Assembly (NCBI RefSeq): GCF_021018805.1
Contig: NC_086283.1
Coordinates: forward strand, 17,388,162-17,452,161
DNA length: 64,000 nt
Source of the DNA: Prinia subflava
Taxonomy: Eukaryota > Chordata > Aves > Passeriformes > Cisticolidae
Direction: 5' to 3'
The first letter of the stretch is position 1. Each line of letters opens with the position of its first letter. Shown here piece by piece: positions 39,101-54,100 of the stretch. The position numbers and the translations under genes were made by a program. The notes under the pieces were generated by a model that had not been told where the DNA came from, ran no database searches, and saw nothing but the letters and a program-made list of their open reading frames with translations.

Positions 39101-42100
39101 GCCGCCCGCCCCGCCGCGGGCCCGCCTCCGCCATCGCCCCGCGCCGCCGGGATGCGATGGGATGCGATGGATGGGGACGCTGCGGATGCTGCGGAGGGCA
39201 GCCGGCGCTGCTCCGGCTCGCCCCGCTGCCAGGGGCCGGGCAGGCAGCGGTTCGGGCAGGCAGAGCCCTGCCGGCACCCGGCTCCCGGCTGGCAGCCCCG
39301 CTCTCCTCCCCAGCGCCGGCTTTGCTTTTAAGGTGGAATGCCAAAAATCATCCTGCAGACGCTCCTTCCTGCGAGGACTGGGCTCTCAGCTCAGAGCTTT
39401 CACCCTTCCCCTTCCCCCCTGCCGCTATCTCCAAGGTGCCTTTTCAAGCTGTTCAGAGCTCTGGGGGCAAACTAAGGAAAGATGCTCTGGCCAAAACCCG
39501 AGACTTGCCCCGGCATCTCTTCCCAGCAATAGCCTGGTTTGCCTAGGCAACTAGAGACATACATAAAGAGTTAAAACAAAAATCTGTACAGTGTGATAGA
39601 AAAATTTTCAAGATCAGATGCACAACCGCAGAGCTGCAAATGCATATCCATATGCTGGAAAAAATAGGACACGCTCTGTATTTTAAATTCAGCTTCATGG
39701 CAACCCTTTACTCCAAAATTGTACAAAGATCAGAATTTATTTTTTTTTAATTGCACCAGGGTTTATGATGTGTGATTGGAAAAAAAAATCATGATTTAAA
39801 TTTTTGACTTTACACCTTCTGGACATAGAGACAAGCCATTTAGGACCAGACTCTGTGTTTAAGGGAACAAGATTTAGTGGACACTGGTTTCCTGCTTCTC
39901 ATCCCTCTTCTGCACAGAGCACCTCCCATTCTTTGCATGGACAGCCCTGATACTGCAGGCAAAGTCACCTCTCCACATGGACACATGGCATACAAAGAGG
40001 GTGTATGCTCAAATAATTAATTTTTTCCATTAAACATAAAATGAATGACACTTTTGTAGAAGCTACAAATTAGGACAGGATTTTTTCCCATTTGCAGCTT
40101 CCAGACTATGCAAAGCAAGTGTATCATCCTTAAAGGATGCTCTTGGTATTAGCAGCTGTTCAAACACTGGCAGAACTGAATTTTGATGATCACTTTAAAG
40201 AACTACTTTCTAAATGCTCCTTCTTTTCTAGTGGTATGGTAACCACACTTGCAAGTTCAATTTCTAACATTCAGAAAAATCAGAACCAAAAATACTCTTA
40301 GTGGTATCTCATTCACACTACAAAAATGGAACCCTCCCTGCCTCCTATGGGGTGCTGACCAGTAAAATGCCAGAAAAGCCAGATTATTTTTAACACCAAG
40401 TTCAGCTGTACCAGTATTAACAAATTAGAATACCGCAAGATCTAACTTTATCAGAAGCAGGTAAGCATTTTCCATCTCAGTACATACCCTTTACTTCATC
40501 CTTTCTCAGATGGACTGATGTCTTTAACCATTCAATGATTATGAGCAGAAACAAACGCAATAATAACAAATCCAGAATATTTCCACTCACCTAACCACAT
40601 GGCATGGTGTGGTTGGGAAAGGACTTATCTGTTAGCTCCTACCTCCCATCAACATGCTTTTCTACAACTGCATGCTCTGCTGTGAATCCAAGCTCTGATT
40701 CCAAGACACAATGCAATGCAGAACTGCAAAACCCCACTTGTGAGCTGTGTTCAGACAGAGACATTCTGACACAGCTAATGCTGTGTAGCACATGAACATG
40801 TGTACCAGATCATTTAAAACACATGAATGCATCCATACACTTTAAAAATAGATTTTTCCACCCATGCCCACATACCAATGCTTGTGAAGCCTGTTTAAAG
40901 AACCTAAAACTTTCAGTGACCAACAATTAGGTAAAATAAGCTAATAACCAGTGTCAAGAAGGAACACATATGAAGCCAAATTTTCCACCCATCAAAAGCA
41001 TAGGATATGGCACAAAACAACATTTGAACCACTGCAAAAGAGTATAAAACCCAGCAAATGGATCAAACAAACAAATTAATACACAAACAGCTCATTTACG
41101 CACTCAAATTAATTACAGGGCCATAAAGCAAACTACTGCCTAGAGCATAATTGCTCCTGGTTCCCAGTGTTTTCTGAAGGAGATACATAAAGGCATGGTG
41201 ACTTAGTACACTAAAAGCATCTAACGCTAAAGAGGACTTACTGCTATTTTTTGGAGGGTTGTTTTGACTGATGTCCATGTGTCCAGTCTTCTATCCAGAA
41301 TTAGGATAAATTTAGTGTCAGACTCATGTTGACTGCAAGATAAGAAAATACCAATAACCAGACAATGTTCCAAGAAAAGTGACTCTGTTCCCAAAAAAAA
41401 AACCCAAATCCAAGAACTCAGAATGCAAACCACATTTTAGTATTTCTACAGTTCCTGAAATTCCCTTTGAAAAAATTTTCCTGAACACCCAAACTCTTTC
41501 CAGTGAAGCTTAGCAACAGGACAAGGGGCAACAGGCACAAAGTGAAACACAGGAGATTCTATCTGAATATGAGGAAAAATGTCTTTCTCCTAAGGATGAC
41601 AGCGCACTAGAACAGGCTGCAAAGAGAGATTGTGAAATTTCCTTCTCTGAATATTTTAAAAACCCACCTGGGGCTTTTAATATTTCCAAATATTCCAGCA
41701 CAACCTGCTCCAGGTGGAGCTGCTCTGGCTGGTGGGGTTGGACTAGATGATCACTAAGATCCCTTCCAATCCAAGCCATTCCCTGTGATCTGCACAGCTC
41801 CCTTCCAGCCCAATCTTTCTGTGATTCTGTGACTGTGGTAGCCCAGGGATAAGCATCATCTGTGAATTGTGAGCGAGGTGGTGACAGCATATTGCTGGAG
41901 ACCAGATTGCTCTTGAAACCCAAACTAGTCTCGAGAAGGAGCCTGCAGAGCCAGAGGAGCTTTGCCCCTGCACAGCAGCCTCCTCCAGTTGATGCCCTCC
42001 CACTGCCCTCGCTGCCCAGCTCTTCCTACTGAACTTACATTATAGCAGCCAAGCAATGACTCCTGGCTTGTTTTGGCAGGAGACAGCAGAGGTGACACCA

Positions 42101-45100
42101 AGGCAGGGCAGGGCAGTGCCAGCCTGGCACAGGGGAAGGGGAGTTGGTGTTCCAACAGGCTGTGGTGGCTCCCCCAGCACGTCCTGCTGGGGAGGCAGCA
42201 CTTGCTTGAAGGCGTTTTACAGCACACTCCACTTGACTTGGCAAGAACAGGCTCCTGACAACCCTTTTAACACCCAAATCCTTTGAGTTGCTTTGAAATG
42301 CCCAGTCTGACCAAGCCAGCCAGCTGCACCGGGGGTTGCCCTTTCTGTAATTCAAATATTCCTCCCCAGGCTGGCAGGGAACAGCCCAGCCAGGCTCCAG
42401 CTGTGGCAGCACACAATCCAGGCAGCTGGGTTACATACTGCACTCATGTTTGCACACAGCTACAGCCAGGCCAGCTTGTAACCAAGTCCTCCAACGTGAG
42501 TGTATTTACAGGATACTTAGGTAATATTTGCAATATTTATTTTGTGGATGCTGAAACAGGATAGCCATGTGCCACACCACCCTGTCCAGGCGCCTCAGTG
42601 CTGGGGAGAGGCTCCCAGGACACGTGCTGCCTCCCCAGAGGGGGGTCAGGTGTCTGCACTGGGCACAGCCCTGTGCAAGCAGCTTCTTGTCAGCATCATT
42701 TCCACTAATTCCTGTGTTTGGCAAGACAAACACATGGTGGATTACTCAGAACTATCACACAGCAGACAATACTTGGCAACTCACTACAGAAAAAAAAAAA
42801 ACTAAAAACAAGACACTTGAAGCCAGTGCAGGAACTTTCATTCAGTGCACATCTCGCTGCTCTGGTCCGTGGCAGCTACAGCTCTGACAAATATATTGAA
42901 GAGGAATTAGCAGTTGTGCGCAGAAGGATGAAAAATAAAATTCCCTTTGACTCATAACAATAACTGACTGAAGATATGTAGAGGCACCCAACTCCCAAGC
43001 TATCCTAAGACAGATCTTATGGACTTGTAACATCACACCCAGAGTGCAAATGTTTCATTTGAATTTATTCAATGGCCTTGAAGTACAGAAAAAAGAGCAG
43101 AGAAAATGAATAAAAAATTTTACATATGGGTCATACGCAGAACTTCTGCAAGTAATAAAGAACCTCTACATGTAATAAAGTCTGAGGTTGTGAGCATGGT
43201 GAATGTGACTGTTCAGCCAAAACCTTTATTTGCTTAGAATACTTTAGGCAACATGAGACAATTCTGCAGGTTTCTGTTAGCTCTGTTCACCCCCACCATG
43301 AGCTAAGTGACCAAGATGGGTGGGAGCAGGCCAAAGGATCTTTTGGGTTGAGGCAAAAATAAAATCTTTTTTTTTTTTTTCCAATACACTCTAAAATTTC
43401 AAAAGGTATGTCTCTGAGCTATAAGAAACAATTCCCCAGCTCCCCATGGTATTTCCCAAGCGTCTGCAATTCAAAAAATAAACTATATTTACACAGAACT
43501 GCGGTAATAATAATAAAACCTGGAGAAAACCCCCAGAATCCGAGTATTTTAGAAAAGGCAGCCAGACTGTAGTGCAGTGCCAGTTGAAAAAAGCTGAAGT
43601 AAGCCATTAACTCAGAACAAGGTTATGCTCAGAGAGCAGCCTCTGAGCATGCTAATTTACTTTTATCAGTTCCCTTACAGAAACAAAGAGGAAAAGATCC
43701 CAGCAGTCTGACAGCCTTGACACCTACTGTGGGAAATTTGTCATTTATTCTAGGGCCAGCAGAGAAAGTCTGTGAGTATATGCAACCCAGGCCTTGCAGG
43801 TTTATCAGATTTCCAGGCCCGTGATGTACCTTTTAGGCTGACAATAAAAATAAATCAATGCTTTCTACCAAGCCTCTGAGGGCTGTTTGTTTGCATCCAG
43901 TAGCAGAAAGATGGAGACAGATAACCAGGGCAAGGATTATTTCTCTCTGGGTGTTTCTTGTCACTTTTTTTTTCCTTATCCTTAACTTTGTATGTGTTGC
44001 AGGATGCACCAGACTAAAAATAAAGACCTGGGATGTTTTGCAGGACTTGAAATTGGATACTGGAGTCTGCAGTTGTGAGATTTAGCACAGGGCTGAGAGA
44101 CTCCTTGTCGCTGGTGGGATCCCAGCACACTGTCACGACCTCCCCAATATTGAAATTCAGAGGTATTTATAGCCACCAGCACCCTCCACTGTGCCACTAC
44201 TCTGTGTTATCAGCCACAGCTCTAAACCTCTGTACTCACCTCCCAACCTAAATGAAACAGGCAAAGCTTGTCTAAATACTAAAAAACTAGAGAGTCAAAG
44301 AATAGAACAGAACAGAAGAGAATAGGATATGGTATTTCAGTAGGAAGGGACTCACAGTGATAATCTGTCCAAGTGTCTGGCCATTTCAGGCTGACTAAAA
44401 GCTGGAAGATGCTATGTCTTGGGTTATGTAACCAAAAAATGTGTATTCTACTTCATCTGTTGAAACCAGCTGGGGAGATGGTTTTTTTTCCTTTATCTCT
44501 TGTAACTCCAGGGGGAAGGGGGGTAGATGCCTTCTGACAACAGGCCAGCTGTTAAAACCAGGTGGGGCAGTGTTTCTTATCTCTTCCACCACTGTCCATC
44601 CTCCAGGGGATATCTTCTGTTAATGGGCCATTAAGGCTCACCAGTGCCATGACACATTGCATCATCCCATTGTGAGATGCTCCACCCAGTGGGGAGGAGC
44701 CAACCATTCCTACCAAGATAAAAACTGAGCTGTAAGAACAGCAAGCAGGCTGTTTTCCACTGGATTCTCAGAGGAAGACCAGACTCATCTCACCGCCACT
44801 ACAGGATCATCTCTACTCCTACAGAACCACATCTGTCACTCCAGGAGGACTCATTTGGACTGCTTCCAACACCCTGGCCGACAGGGTGTCAGGTCATATT
44901 CCTGACTCTGTCAGGTTTCTCTAGGACTTTTGTTTGCTTGCTTGCTTGCTTTTTTTGTATTACTGCATTTATATTTTTTTAATATTCCTAGTAAACAACT
45001 GTTATTCCTATTCCCGTATTTTTTGCCTGAAAGTACCTAATGGCAAAATTATAATAATCTGGAGGGAGGGATTTTTACATTCTCCATTCCAAGGGAAACT

Positions 45101-48100
45101 CCAGTTTTTCCCTGACAGATACCTGTCTTTCCAAATTAAGACATTCTGTTAAGGGCATTGTCCAAATGCCCCCTAAACACTGACAGCTTGGAGAATCAAT
45201 GACTTCTCTAGGGAAACTGTTCCAGTGTTTGACACCCCCTCAGCAAATAAATGCTTCCTAGTGTCTGTCCTAAACCTGCCCTGGCACAGCTTTGAACCAT
45301 TCCCACACATCCTATCCCTGGATCCCAGGGAGAAGAGTCCAGCACTTTCCCCTGCACATGCCATCCTCAGGATGCTGCAGAGAGCAATGGGATCCCCCCT
45401 CAGCCTCCTTCTCTCCACTCCAGACAAGCCCAGAGGTCTCAGCTGCTCCTCACAGCACCCTCCTTCAAGACTTCTCACCAGGTTTGCTCCCTCTGCACAC
45501 ATTCAAGGACCTTCACATCCTTTTTAAATCTGGCACCCAGAACTGCACAGTATTACTAGTATTGAAGGTAATACCACACCACTACTACACACAGAGGGAT
45601 TTTTTTTTGGTTTTCAAATTTTACTTTTATAGTAATTAAGTCAGGTTTTTTGTAATAACAATCTTACAGATTTACAGATTAAAGTAATTACAATTACAGA
45701 TACCATAACTGACTTTGATTGATTTATATTTTTTTCTTTAAGCTTCTACTGGAATTCTGGCTTAGCTTAGGAGACATAAATTCTTTCAGCCTCGAGGAAA
45801 GATCTGTATTTGCTGAAAAGACCACTGTCACAGTCCTCAATCTGAGCCTGGATAAAGTGCTGCTTTATCACTCCTCGGGTTTCTTTCTGCAAACACCAGG
45901 ATCTGTCACACTTTCCTGTGCCTCAGTGTCAAGCACACCCCTGCAGGTGCTGCTCACCACAGCCTGAAGGCAGGCAGAGCAGCATTTTGAGTTGGATGTG
46001 CACAGAATAGGAAGTGGGCACCTACCATTTACTCTCCCTCACAGCTCATGCACACAAGTACTCTCTGCAGCTGCCTTCTGCCTGCAGCACAGTTCCCAGG
46101 AATACCAAAAATTAACTTGCCCACAGGATTCGCCTTCCTCCTGGCTTTGCTATTAATGCACTCACCTTGAGGACTCAGGAGTAGCTTTCAGCATCCATCT
46201 CCTTCATCTAACAATTATTTCCAGGAGAAAAATGCCTCATGAAATTCAGCTTCCCAAATCACCACAAACCATTCAATTTCCCCACACACTACAAACCTGA
46301 CACTCCTGAGGTTTTCTCACACTGGTAAAGGTAGGACACTCCAGTTCCCTGGCATGGGAAAGGCACAAGGTGTGTGGCTTTGATCTGCCCCAGCACTTCC
46401 ACAGGTAAGGAGGTGTTGGTGCACCCACACCTAACCCTGATATGTGAGGAAATAAAATACCTCTGGCAGGTAAATATTTATGTCTTTTGGAGACTTTCTG
46501 GGACGCAGTCTGAGCTCTAATCCCACAGTGTAATGCTGCTGAGGGATGTGTACACAGGGGCACCAGAGCTGACACAGACCTGCCACCCTCACCTAGGTGA
46601 TGCTTTGCCTGGAGCCTTTTAGCACCAAAGTGTTAGGGAGCACATGTTTTTGAGGTGATCAGACACTGGGGCAGGCTGTTATGGTGGTAGGAGGAGCAGA
46701 GCAGGATGATTAAAGTGGTTTTACTAAAAACATGCTGAACGTGTTTGAATCACCAACAAGCTTGCAGCTCTCATTAGTTTCTTGATTGAGTTGGACCTAT
46801 TACAGGGACAGCAAGGCTACTCATCATGCTAATGCCAGAGTGTTTACAGTCAGATGGAGTAAGAAGCCTCAGAGAAACCAGACAGAGCTGGGAAGTGCAG
46901 ATGCACACACTAGGGCTGCCTGCACAGGATGGAGGAGAAACCCCTCTGGCCAACACTTGGCGGGGGTTCCTGCTGGGCCAGTGTTCTGTGGGCTAGGAGC
47001 CCTTGAAACTTCAAAGTCCATCAAAAAGAGGGCAGAAGAACCAGAGGCTCCTTTTTTTTTTTTTTTGAACAGAGGCACCCAAACGCTCCACACTTCTTCC
47101 AAAGCAGCTGCCAATGGAAAGTTCCCATCTAGCTGCTGTCAGTCTGCTCTCCCTGCAGGAAGAAATTTGCCAAACCAGGCATTATTCAAGAAAATTAAGC
47201 ATTCCAGGTAACTGACTCACCAGGCTCAGCAGCAAGAACTAGGAGGGTCATTAATCTAAGTATACAGCCCTCTATGAGGCACAGGCAGACTGTCAGCAGC
47301 TTTGCCCTGACACACAGGCAGGTAATGGGAGCTGCTGCTCTCTGCTGAGCCATCAGCTGTCACAGGGACCCCAAACGCTTTGTTCCTGTAATTAGCCTCT
47401 TCCTCTGGTTTAATTTTTCTTTTTCCACAGTAATGACTCTCCATTTGTACATGTCAAAATATTATTTTGCAGTGGTGTGGCATATTTAAGCAGTGACACA
47501 TGCCAAAGCTTGAGGAAAGCTTGTTAATTAGAAACTTAACTACATGTGTGATACACTCCAGCTGACAGGTCACAGGGATGATGTCCACTTCTTACTCTGC
47601 GGTTCCTGGCACATAAAATACCTCACCTGGACACTGTAAGGGCTTGCATCCCTCTGAGAGCTGAAGAAGCCCCTCACCCCCCCACATGGCTGTATCCTGA
47701 AGATGCCTGCCTAACCCAGGCAGGACCCACACCTCTGCCCACCACAGACAAGAGCTAACAGGGAGCCTCATACCTTGGGACTGATGTCAGGTACGTTAAG
47801 ACTTTAGAAACACTCTCCTCAGGCACCTCGTTGAAGCCAGCATTATCGGGAAGTGTGATAATCCAAGCTTTGTCCTTTCCTCTTCCACCTGGAAAAAAAG
47901 CCAAAGATGCTTCCCTGGCTATGCTTCTGAGGAGAGCCAGCAGCAAAGCCCAGGTGCACCAGTCAGGTCAGAACACACACTGCCATTGGCAGAGGGGTTT
48001 TTCACATCACCAGAACAGCAAAACAAAGCCAAATCTGCCTCTGAGTCCACGCACAACACACAAGTGCAGGTGCTAGAAATACAAATGTATTAAGTACCAG

Positions 48101-51100
48101 ATATTTCCTTTATTTTCTGTATGTACTTTACACAGGAGAGCAAAAGAAATCAGAAATACAAGGGCAAACAAACACGCTGGTCTGGAACCCACAGAAACAT
48201 ATTTCACAGCAAAGTGCTCGTTAATGCATTGAGTGCTGGGAGGTAAGAATACTTTACAGTGTGGCACGAGACAGAAACCTAATCTGCTCTGTCCAACTGC
48301 CTCCATGTTTTATTAACAACATTTCTAGTGGCACTGGATACTACCTGATGGGCAATAGCCCATGTGGAGTATCACTCTGACAAATAGAAAAGAAGTTTGT
48401 CTGGAGTATTTAATTCCACAGGGAGAGAGAGAGATGTTCTGGTACTCACCAGACAGAAAAGCAAACTCTTTCATCAGATCATCACTGATGTCCTTTGCAC
48501 AGATGGGTATTGCAGTTTCTGGAGAAAGGGAAATGCAGCAATCAAAATAAGGCACAAATCCAAAGCAAACACATTTATCAATGTGTTAATCCAAAGGCAG
48601 AACCTGAACCAAGTGCAGCTTCCTTAAACTATACATGAAATTATGTAATAAAGGATATATGGATCTTAGGAATGTTATTTCTAATGTTTCTAATGACTCT
48701 AACAGGGTGAAAGCCACAAGTCAGCAACAAATGTATTCCACTAAATGTACCAAGGGAGCACAGCCCCTTAGCTTGAATGCCCACCCCTCAATGGGCTATT
48801 TCCAATGTAAACTTTTATATTTCGGAATTAGTAATTGTACTCCCTGTTTTAAAAAGTCTCCCAGTGCTTCCCAGCCTTGGCAATGCAATGGTCTGAGGTT
48901 TCTGTTGGGAACTGCAACGTCCAGGGCTGCTGCTCTGGGAACAAGGCTGGGCTTTCAGACTGTTACAGTCTTTAATTTTGAACAAATAAGCTTCTGAAAT
49001 CAGGTTTTCACCTGGCATGGGGCCACAGACATTGGAGAGGTGGTTGTTCTTATGTTCAGTTGTTAGATTTCTTCCTAATTAAATAATGGGAGAGGCTGTT
49101 TCAATACCATATTTAGCACCATGACCATTTTGCTGGCAATGAAGCGCATCGGAACAACACACTGAACTTTACCTTTCCCTGGGAGAAGGAAACAAAGACC
49201 AGACTGACTAAACACATGAGGAGCTTAAAGCTGGTAGACATTTTTCTGGATTATCTACAAATGGAATGACAGCTAAAAATTAAACATCCTTGTTCCTGCA
49301 AATGAATGTTTTGAAGCACATCTATACAGATTAAAGTCCTTGGTCTTTCTGATAATGAAATTTTAAACACTGATTATTTCACAGAGTTGGTCCTAGGGAA
49401 TAATCTTCTGGCTGTTTTAAATCAGGCTGCATACTTCAGCACATTCCAGCATAATCAATATTTATTCTATTTCCCTTTTTTCAAAAGCTTTCTGGTCACT
49501 TCTACTTTATCCAAAGGTTTTTCAGGCCTGCACTAGCTGTAGGGTGCTGCAGCACAGCAGCCCAGATGTGTGTGTGTTGGGGGCACTGTGCCTCCCACAG
49601 CCCCCCCAGCCATGGGCTGCTCTCTGCCCTTCTATGCACAAGCTGATGGTTTTCCCTCTTGTAGATAAAAATGTGAGTTTTGTTTGTTGAGGATCGAGCC
49701 TCAGTCCCACTGCCATCTATGGAAACATTCTTAATTTTAACAGGCCCTAGAATTGGTCTTGGTGAGAAAGAAGTTTGTCTTGCAAAGATATGTCAAATAT
49801 TTCTCCCTCATTGAACTGTTTCACCCAGCTTGAGGACAATCAGCAGCAAGAGGTTTCTTCTCTATTTGTTGATTTTTTTTAACCAAGTCAATGGTTTCAA
49901 TACTGATAAAATTCACATTTAATAACTTAATGAGCCCCAACACATAAACTAGATGATATCACACACGTGTGTCATTGAAATTACGAGACAAAAGCCCATG
50001 TGCACATGTATTTGTCACAAATCAGTGTGGGGCTGCTCTGTGTCCACAGGCAGAGTGAAGCCTGTCTCAAAGCTCACCCTGCCTAGCCCTGTCATTCCCC
50101 AAAATGCAGCACCAGCCAAGCCAGGCACAGTATGGCCACGTGCTGTAACTGCTCTCGTGACTCAAGTGCTCAAACACAGCACCAGGCTGACAGTAAATGT
50201 GGTTTTTGGTTGGGTTCTGCACTGATATGAGAGGGACATGCCAGTTAATTGAGGCTGATCAGGAAACAGGCTGGACAAAGGAAGTTAACCTTTCCATGGT
50301 AAAATAAAACCCCACTTAATTAAAATTTTCACAAGACATTTTCTTACTGATAACCATCTAACAATGTGCAGGGAGGTAGGGGGAGTATGTACCCATCCTC
50401 TGGGGTGCAGGATAATCCAACAGAGCAACAGAGGAGCAGGATGCTGCCCTTTGGCAAGGTCAGGGCACAACAACAGCCTGATTGTTGTGTGATTAGAGCT
50501 GCTCCTTGGCCAACTCATCCCTGGCACTCTCTCAGTGTTGGCCTGAACTCAGCCTCCTGGGCAAATATTAGGGAAAATCAAGTGCTGGCATCAAATCCAC
50601 AAATGTGTTGCTGTGCCTGAGGCACATCAATTGGATGCTGCAATAAATCCTGAACAGAAGCATGACCTTTGTCCTCAAATATTAATCTCTGCAGAAAGAG
50701 CAGTGAAAGGCAGTGAGGCACCAAAGACATCAGCCTCTCAAACAAGGTTTCAGCTGATGCTCTGTTACAAACTGGGTGTTTTTTTGTTTTTTTTTTTTAT
50801 CTAAAGGACACTCTTGGGACAGTACAGAAAAGACCCCAGGGTACTGCCCAGTGCTGGCTATGAACAGCACAGCCAGCCTGCATCTCACTTGGCACAGGGT
50901 GCAGGAAGTCAGGGTTTCAGGAAAGTCCACTCATTTCTTTCAGAGCCAAAAAGAGGCTTTGTGATCATCAGCTGTTACAAAACCAAGCCTGAACTCCCCA
51001 TGCTACAGCATCTCAGAGCACTTTACAAACTGCTGTCCCCACACAGCTGGATGACCTCAAATTTTAGGGTCTTACTAAAATCCAGCAGCATCTGGATTGT

Positions 51101-54100
51101 AAATTGTCATAACAGTGTAGTGTCATTTTTATATAGGTTCTAAAATGGGCATTCATAAAATATTGCTGCAGTTATGACATTCAGAGACTCCTCTGCAGGG
51201 GGGAGATTGTTGCCATGATACAGAGTTATGGAGGCTGCCAAGCAGGGAAAAGACAAAGGGGGAATTCAGAGCTCTCTACCCCATGGAGGAAAGCCAGTGT
51301 GGCTCAGCAAGGAGCCCTGCTGAATGTGTCCTGTCCCCATCTCCTGGCGTGCACAGTCCAGGACGTTCACAGGGCCCCTCCAGAGGGATGTACCTCGAGA
51401 TCACTGCACAGACTGAGGTTGTGAGAATGATGCTCATTGCCAGTGATGACGCCTTCCGAGGAGATACAGACATGGAGAAGGTCTGCAGTGACACCCACAG
51501 AGGCGACAGCTCCTGTCCCAGTCCAAATCCCTCTTGTAACACTCAATTAAACTCTGAAGTGCTTTGCTCTTAGCAGATCTTTTCTTTCTTCTCCCAAACC
51601 TCACAGGCCCGCAGCATGTGCAGACAGCAGCTGTGTAACACATCTGCCAAGCTGCCTCACACTCACCACGCTGACCAAACACTGTCTGCTGCTATGAAAT
51701 CCATTTGCAGATGGCTCTGTTGTGAATGAAGAACAGCAGCTTTTCATGTGGGGGATGCTGCTGTAGTCTAGGAAACAAAACTGAAGTAAATCAAATGAAA
51801 ATGTAAAGGATCACACTGAGCAGATCACCATGATCTGCCTGTTCGCAGCTGCTTGTCCCTTTGGACACCCAGCAAAGCAGTGTTTATTTGGTACTGAGGG
51901 AACCTTCAAATCAGCACAGTTGTAACCTATTTCCATGTCTCCTGGCAACTTCCTGGGCCAGCTAGGGTAACCAGCCAGCATCTGTCTTGGGCTGTCCCAC
52001 CACAGGAAGGCCCATGTGCCCCAGCAGGTCCCTTGAGGCTGACACCACCTGTACCACAGCCCTACACACAACAGCAGTGTCTGCAGGGAGCTCTGCTGCT
52101 CAGGGACTTTTAGTGACCTGCACTTCCTCCAGCTGCCACAGGCACCTCGATCTGAGGCCAGTGTCAGTGCAAGCCTCCACAAACAGCCCACTGAGCACAA
52201 GCTGGGGGCATGCAAGGGTTAACTCAACCCCATCTTTGCTTTGTGCAGCAATGGGAACTGAACTCCTTTAGAGTGCCCCAACCATGGACCCAGCATGGTG
52301 AGGAGAGTGGCCCTTCCAGCTTCTCCTGCTGAAGCTGTTCCACTGTGCAAAATTAAATATTCATTGGAGCAAAGAACAGAAATACAGCCCTGTGTCTGAG
52401 GACAAGGACCAATGCAGCACCTGTAACCTGTCCCCAGCACAGCCTGGATTGCCATACCCACTCCACACATCCCAAAGGAGTGACTCTACAGCCCATCACT
52501 CCCTCTCCACACACCATGGCCACAAACAAGGACAGATGGAGTTAATAGGGGAAAAAAAAAGCTATTTTACACTGTCTGCAAACTGCCCTACTGTGAACAG
52601 CACGCCTGCCCACTGCCTACACAAAGCCTGTGCCAAGTGACAAAGTGCCTGTTCCTGGCTGCAGAGAACAGGGCAGGAGGATGAAGCCAACCCAGGCAGC
52701 TGCCCTTACTGCCCCCACACTGCTTCAGTCAGTACCTTTCGGCGGATCTGTCTCACCTGTGTGCTTCCTCAACACGCTTACACCTGGAGCAGGATCCTGA
52801 TACCCACGTGAGCAGACCCACCTGCTGTGTGTCTGCCCTGCCCAGGAACAGGGCACAGTGCTGGGCACAGGCAGAGCAGATGTTTACAGAGCTTTTGTAG
52901 GATCTGCAGCCAGGAGGGGCTGGCAGCTGCACAGGTGGCAATAGGCTGACACCAGGCACCTGTGGCACGTGCGCTGCAGAACATGTGGCACAGAACACCA
53001 CACTGTGCTCCTCAACAAGGCCTGCCCTATTCACCAAAAGGTGACTTACAGGACCTGGTCTGGGCAGAGAACAGCCAACCAAGGTCCTGAGGCTGCTTCC
53101 TGGATGTGAGAGTAAACTCTTTGTAGCTGAGAGCAAACTGAGTGTCCAGTGGCTTCAGGTCCTCATCTGGGAACAGAACAGGCACCAGTGCCAGCAGGAT
53201 TTGGTGTTAGCAAAGGGCCATGAGCATGTTTGATGCCAAGAGCAGCAGACCTCTGCAGCCTCCAGCCATCAGGCTGCTGCAGGTGTCCATGTCTGCTAGG
53301 TTGTGTGAGAGCTGGCACCAAAGGGCAAGTGCTAAAAACCCTGCTGAGCAGCTGCTGGATGGTGTTAGACTAACCTGGACTACTGGGTAAACCATGGAAT
53401 TCCTTGTAATTCCAGGTGGTGCAGATATTCCCCATGCTAAGTGAGTGACACAAAATACACATTAAAATATTTATGGCAGAAAGCTTCAATACCTGCCATG
53501 GCTGCAAGTCCCTTTGTCCCCACAGCCCACAGGGACAGCTCGCACCTATCTGTGGCCAGGGGTTCATGGGAGCCCTGGCTCAGCCTGCAGGCACCTGCTG
53601 CCTATCTACAGCCAATCAAAACCAGGCTTTCGTCTTGAGGGAAAGCTCAGCAATTAGCCATTATAAATGGCTATTTTTCTGGAAGATACGATGTATTGAT
53701 CCCAAGGAATGTGGCTCCTGCAAGGCCTGCATGTCCTGCACATGGCATGAAAGTCCCACCTGGATTAGTCCATGGCTAGGAGTGATGTCTTGGTCACCTC
53801 ACCAGGTTCAAATTATCTTTTCTCAGACTGGGGAAGATTTTTAAGGAAAGGCTCACTCTATTTTCAAGCTCCTTCTTTTACTTCTCCCCAAGCACCTGCT
53901 CCAACACAGCGTAGGAAGCAGCACCATCTGTCCTCTCTTCTGACCCAGGGGCTCTGCTTCTCCTCCAAGGCCTTCTGGGGCTTATGTGCAGTCAATGCTT
54001 CAGTGCAGACACACATCCCCATCACCCAAACCTGGGGGTGTGCTCAGCTAAGAAACCACAGAGCAAAAAAAAGGAAAGCTTCTGAAAAACTAGAATGACC

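Larger units (their letters stand above)
38640..39340 (-). promoter_or_regulatory. MCF2: Internal CpG island, promoter of the short MCF2 form
   Basis: A CpG-dense block surrounds the alternative first exon in an otherwise AT-rich intron. Upstream (about 39135-39340 on the minus strand) it has no obvious TATA box. The neighbouring 10-bp minisatellite lies just inside the following intron. Confidence 0.7.
35622..41241 (-). other. MCF2: MCF2 intron between exons 4 and 5
   Basis: It holds the alternative first exon, its CpG island and the 10-bp minisatellite. The remainder is AT-rich with no other feature I can support. Confidence 0.7.
41333..47773 (-). other. MCF2: MCF2 intron between exons 3 and 4
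   Basis: It contains the plus-strand CR1 at 41509, the nested LTR-in-CR1 at 44290-45585, and T-runs near 43368 and 47052. No exon is seen. Confidence 0.7.

Noticed and set aside
38627..39554. Plus-strand ORFs of 234 and 276 codons
   Set aside because: They are created by the 10-bp minisatellite and CpG-rich antisense of the alternative first exon; no recognisable protein.
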